Of a stretch of 15,455 nt of DNA, positions 14,377 to 15,455 are shown piece by piece. The stretch covers positions 1-15,455 of the forward strand of contig DFZJ01000097.1 of NCBI GenBank assembly GCA_002382045.1, written 5' to 3'. Position numbers and translations under genes: made by a program. The DNA comes from Syntrophaceae bacterium UBA4059 (GTDB lineage: Bacteria; Desulfobacterota; Syntrophia; Syntrophales; Smithellaceae). Numbering within the stretch: position 1 is the first letter of the stretch; every line of letters begins with the position of its first letter. Under the pieces are notes generated by a model. The model saw nothing but the letters and a program-made list of their open reading frames with translations. It was not told the DNA's origin and did not search any database.

Positions 14377-15165
14377 CTATCTGGAAATCCTCCGCACAAT
14401 GAGCAACCCGCCGTAGCCGTGGGACGGTGTCGTCGCGGAAAGTGCGGCGAGCAGCCTCTCTGTGCCGATCCAGTAAGGGCCATAATATTCCCGGTCGACA
14501 TCGAGAATCAGCACGCGATCGGAAGCCTTGTCATAGGCTCCAACGGGTGAGATATGGGCATAAGGTCCGCCGGGATCGTCGGTGAGCCTGTCCTGCAGAA
14601 AGTGAAGCATGACAAAATCGTCGGTCGATGCTTCGTTGGTTTTGAGAATAGCGCGCAATTCCCCGATGGTCTCAGGTGTGATGTCTTGAAACGACCGGAG
14701 TGATACCGTCCATCCCGTGATTCCATATATTTGGAGTGCATCCGTCACCACGTCTGCCAGCTCGGCAAGCGTCAGTCCCCTGCGGCCTTTCCATCCATCG
14801 CCGGTCACATGTTCTTTCCAGTGCGCTGCCTTGACGTCGTCAATCAATTTGGACTGCTGATAGTTGGTGTCTTCTGCCCGAAGCTCCTGACGCGTCCTGT
14901 CTATCGCGTTGAGAACCATCGCCACAGTCGCGACCGAACAGGAAAGGCTGTTCTGCTGTCCCGCATAATGGGTAATCAGTGCCCAGAAATCGGGCGCCGG
15001 ATTCTTTGCCGATTGAAAGTATTCGTGGGATTGCCAAAGGGGTGTGGCATAGGGCGCTCCCGCTGGACCGTATTTAGGCGGTTGAGTATTGACACCGGGT
15101 GCTGCGGATGCCCATCCCGCCTGAAGAAAAACAAAAGCCATACAAAACAGTAAGACGCGTCGCAT
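14377..15165 (-). CDS. Secreted phytochelatin-synthase-like cysteine protease
   Basis: The 262-residue product begins with a signal peptide (MRR, hydrophobic core to about 18, cleavage near ASA/APG at 21-22), so it should act in the periplasm. The rest matches the phytochelatin synthase family (papain-like fold), which cuts Gly from glutathione and in eukaryotes links the units. The predicted triad is C76 in QQNSLSCSVAT, H204 in YAHISPVGAYD and D222 in LILDVDREYYGPYW. The His-to-Asp spacing of 18 equals that of plant enzymes. Only the catalytic half of the plant protein is present, as in other bacterial forms, so hydrolysis of gamma-Glu-Cys peptides is likelier than polymer synthesis. AGGAGG lies 7 nt before ATG 15165, hence this start rather than 15168 or 15219. 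No metal-resistance genes are adjacent. Confidence 0.87.
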   Translation of the reverse strand: MRRVLLFCMAFVFLQAGWASAAPGVNTQPPKYGPAGAPYATPLWQSHEYFQSAKNPAPDFWALITHYAGQQNSLSCSVATVAMVLNAIDRTRQELRAEDTNYQQSKLIDDVKAAHWKEHVTGDGWKGRRGLTLAELADVVTDALQIYGITGWTVSLRSFQDITPETIGELRAILKTNEASTDDFVMLHFLQDRLTDDPGGPYAHISPVGAYDKASDRVLILDVDREYYGPYWIGTERLLAALSATTPSHGYGGLLIVRRISR

Positions 15166-15271
15166 CATGATGCCTCCTGAATGGGTGTGACCTGATTCTC
15201 GTGGACGGAAAATTAACACAATTTATCAGGTTTGCAAAGGAGAGAGGAAAAAACGTTTGCGGCAATCCTGC

Positions 15272-15301
15272 TTGACACACCTCGTGGACTTTCGTTATAT
15301 G
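15272..15301 (+). promoter_or_regulatory. Candidate promoter for cdaA
   Basis: A perfect -35 TTGACA at 15272-15277 is followed after 18 bp by TATATG at 15296-15301 (four of six). The transcript would start near 15308, about 32 nt before the ATG at 15340. A GGAAAG sequence ahead of the ATG serves as the likely ribosome binding site. Confidence 0.5.
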
Positions 15302-15339
15302 TTCGTAACAATTTTCAATAAAACCGGAAAGCAAACCTT

Positions 15340-15455
15340 ATGTATCTTGTCAATGCCGTCACCCCGCTCATTAAAAGCATTCGGATTCAGGACATCCTGG
15401 ATGTGGTCATCATCGCCGCGATGATCTTTGCGCTTCTGATGTGGTTTAAAACACG
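15340..15455 (+). CDS. cdaA: CdaA-type diadenylate cyclase, N-terminal fragment cut by window edge
   Basis: Only the first 38 codons are in the window. They read MYLVNAVTPLIKSIRIQDIL followed by a hydrophobic helix DVVIIAAMIFALLMWFKTR. This resembles the start of CdaA/DacA proteins, where an IRWQDxLDILIVAxxIYxLLxLIKGTR pattern forms the first membrane helix ahead of the DAC domain that makes c-di-AMP from two ATP. The catalytic domain is beyond the edge, so the identification rests on this helix and its flanks and is only moderate. In other genomes the gene is often followed by ybbR and glmM. Confidence 0.62.
   Translation, partial: MYLVNAVTPLIKSIRIQDILDVVIIAAMIFALLMWFKT

Noticed and set aside
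1..15455. CRISPR array, tRNA or rRNA gene
   Set aside because: No regularly spaced direct repeats, cloverleaf or conserved rRNA segments were seen when reading both strands.

Overview
The window reads as a chromosomal segment from an anaerobic Gram-negative bacterium of the deltaproteobacterial type, perhaps Syntrophaceae-like. This placement is inference from gene content: a complete Mla phospholipid-transport set for an outer membrane, a selenocysteine-containing SelD, an FmdB zinc ribbon, a CdaA-type diadenylate cyclase and moderate GC content. No rRNA, tRNA or CRISPR array was seen.

Layout. Positions 1-292 (minus) hold a decayed ISKra4-type transposase fragment, followed by an AT-rich spacer and a membrane-anchored lytic transglycosylase (600-1364, plus). 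A minus-strand run from about 7528 down to 1389 looks like one seven-gene operon: mlaE, mlaF, mlaD, mlaC, mlaA, an outer-membrane beta-barrel protein, and ddl (D-Ala-D-Ala ligase). It joins retrograde lipid transport with peptidoglycan precursor synthesis. Divergent from it, behind a near-consensus promoter, is a two-gene unit: an unrecognised HExxH protein and an FmdB-family zinc ribbon. It ends in a strong hairpin terminator at 8600-8630. A second minus-strand operon (11856 to 8668) is selD, a DHH/DHHA1 phosphoesterase and a GalT-like HIT-superfamily nucleotidyltransferase. Then come thrC and a DUF1460 amidase-like gene on the plus strand, a secreted phytochelatin-synthase-like protease on the minus strand, and the start of cdaA running off the right edge.

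Main points. (1) MlaF carries a C-terminal domain of about 160 residues that aligns with GGDEF domains, but its signature is NTNEI and its metal-binding Asp is missing. No mlaB (STAS partner of MlaF) is present, so a dead GGDEF fold may replace it. (2) selD has an in-frame UGA at the catalytic Cys position, followed by a SECIS-like hairpin; standard gene calling truncates it by 33 codons. (3) The beta-barrel gene in the mla operon has a clean signal peptide only if translation starts at an ACG codon, placed 8 nt after a strong Shine-Dalgarno sequence. Several starts were moved from the longest ORF on the basis of ribosome binding sites or ATGA overlaps: mlaD, mlaE, the GalT-like gene, fmdB, thrC and the phytochelatin-synthase-like gene.
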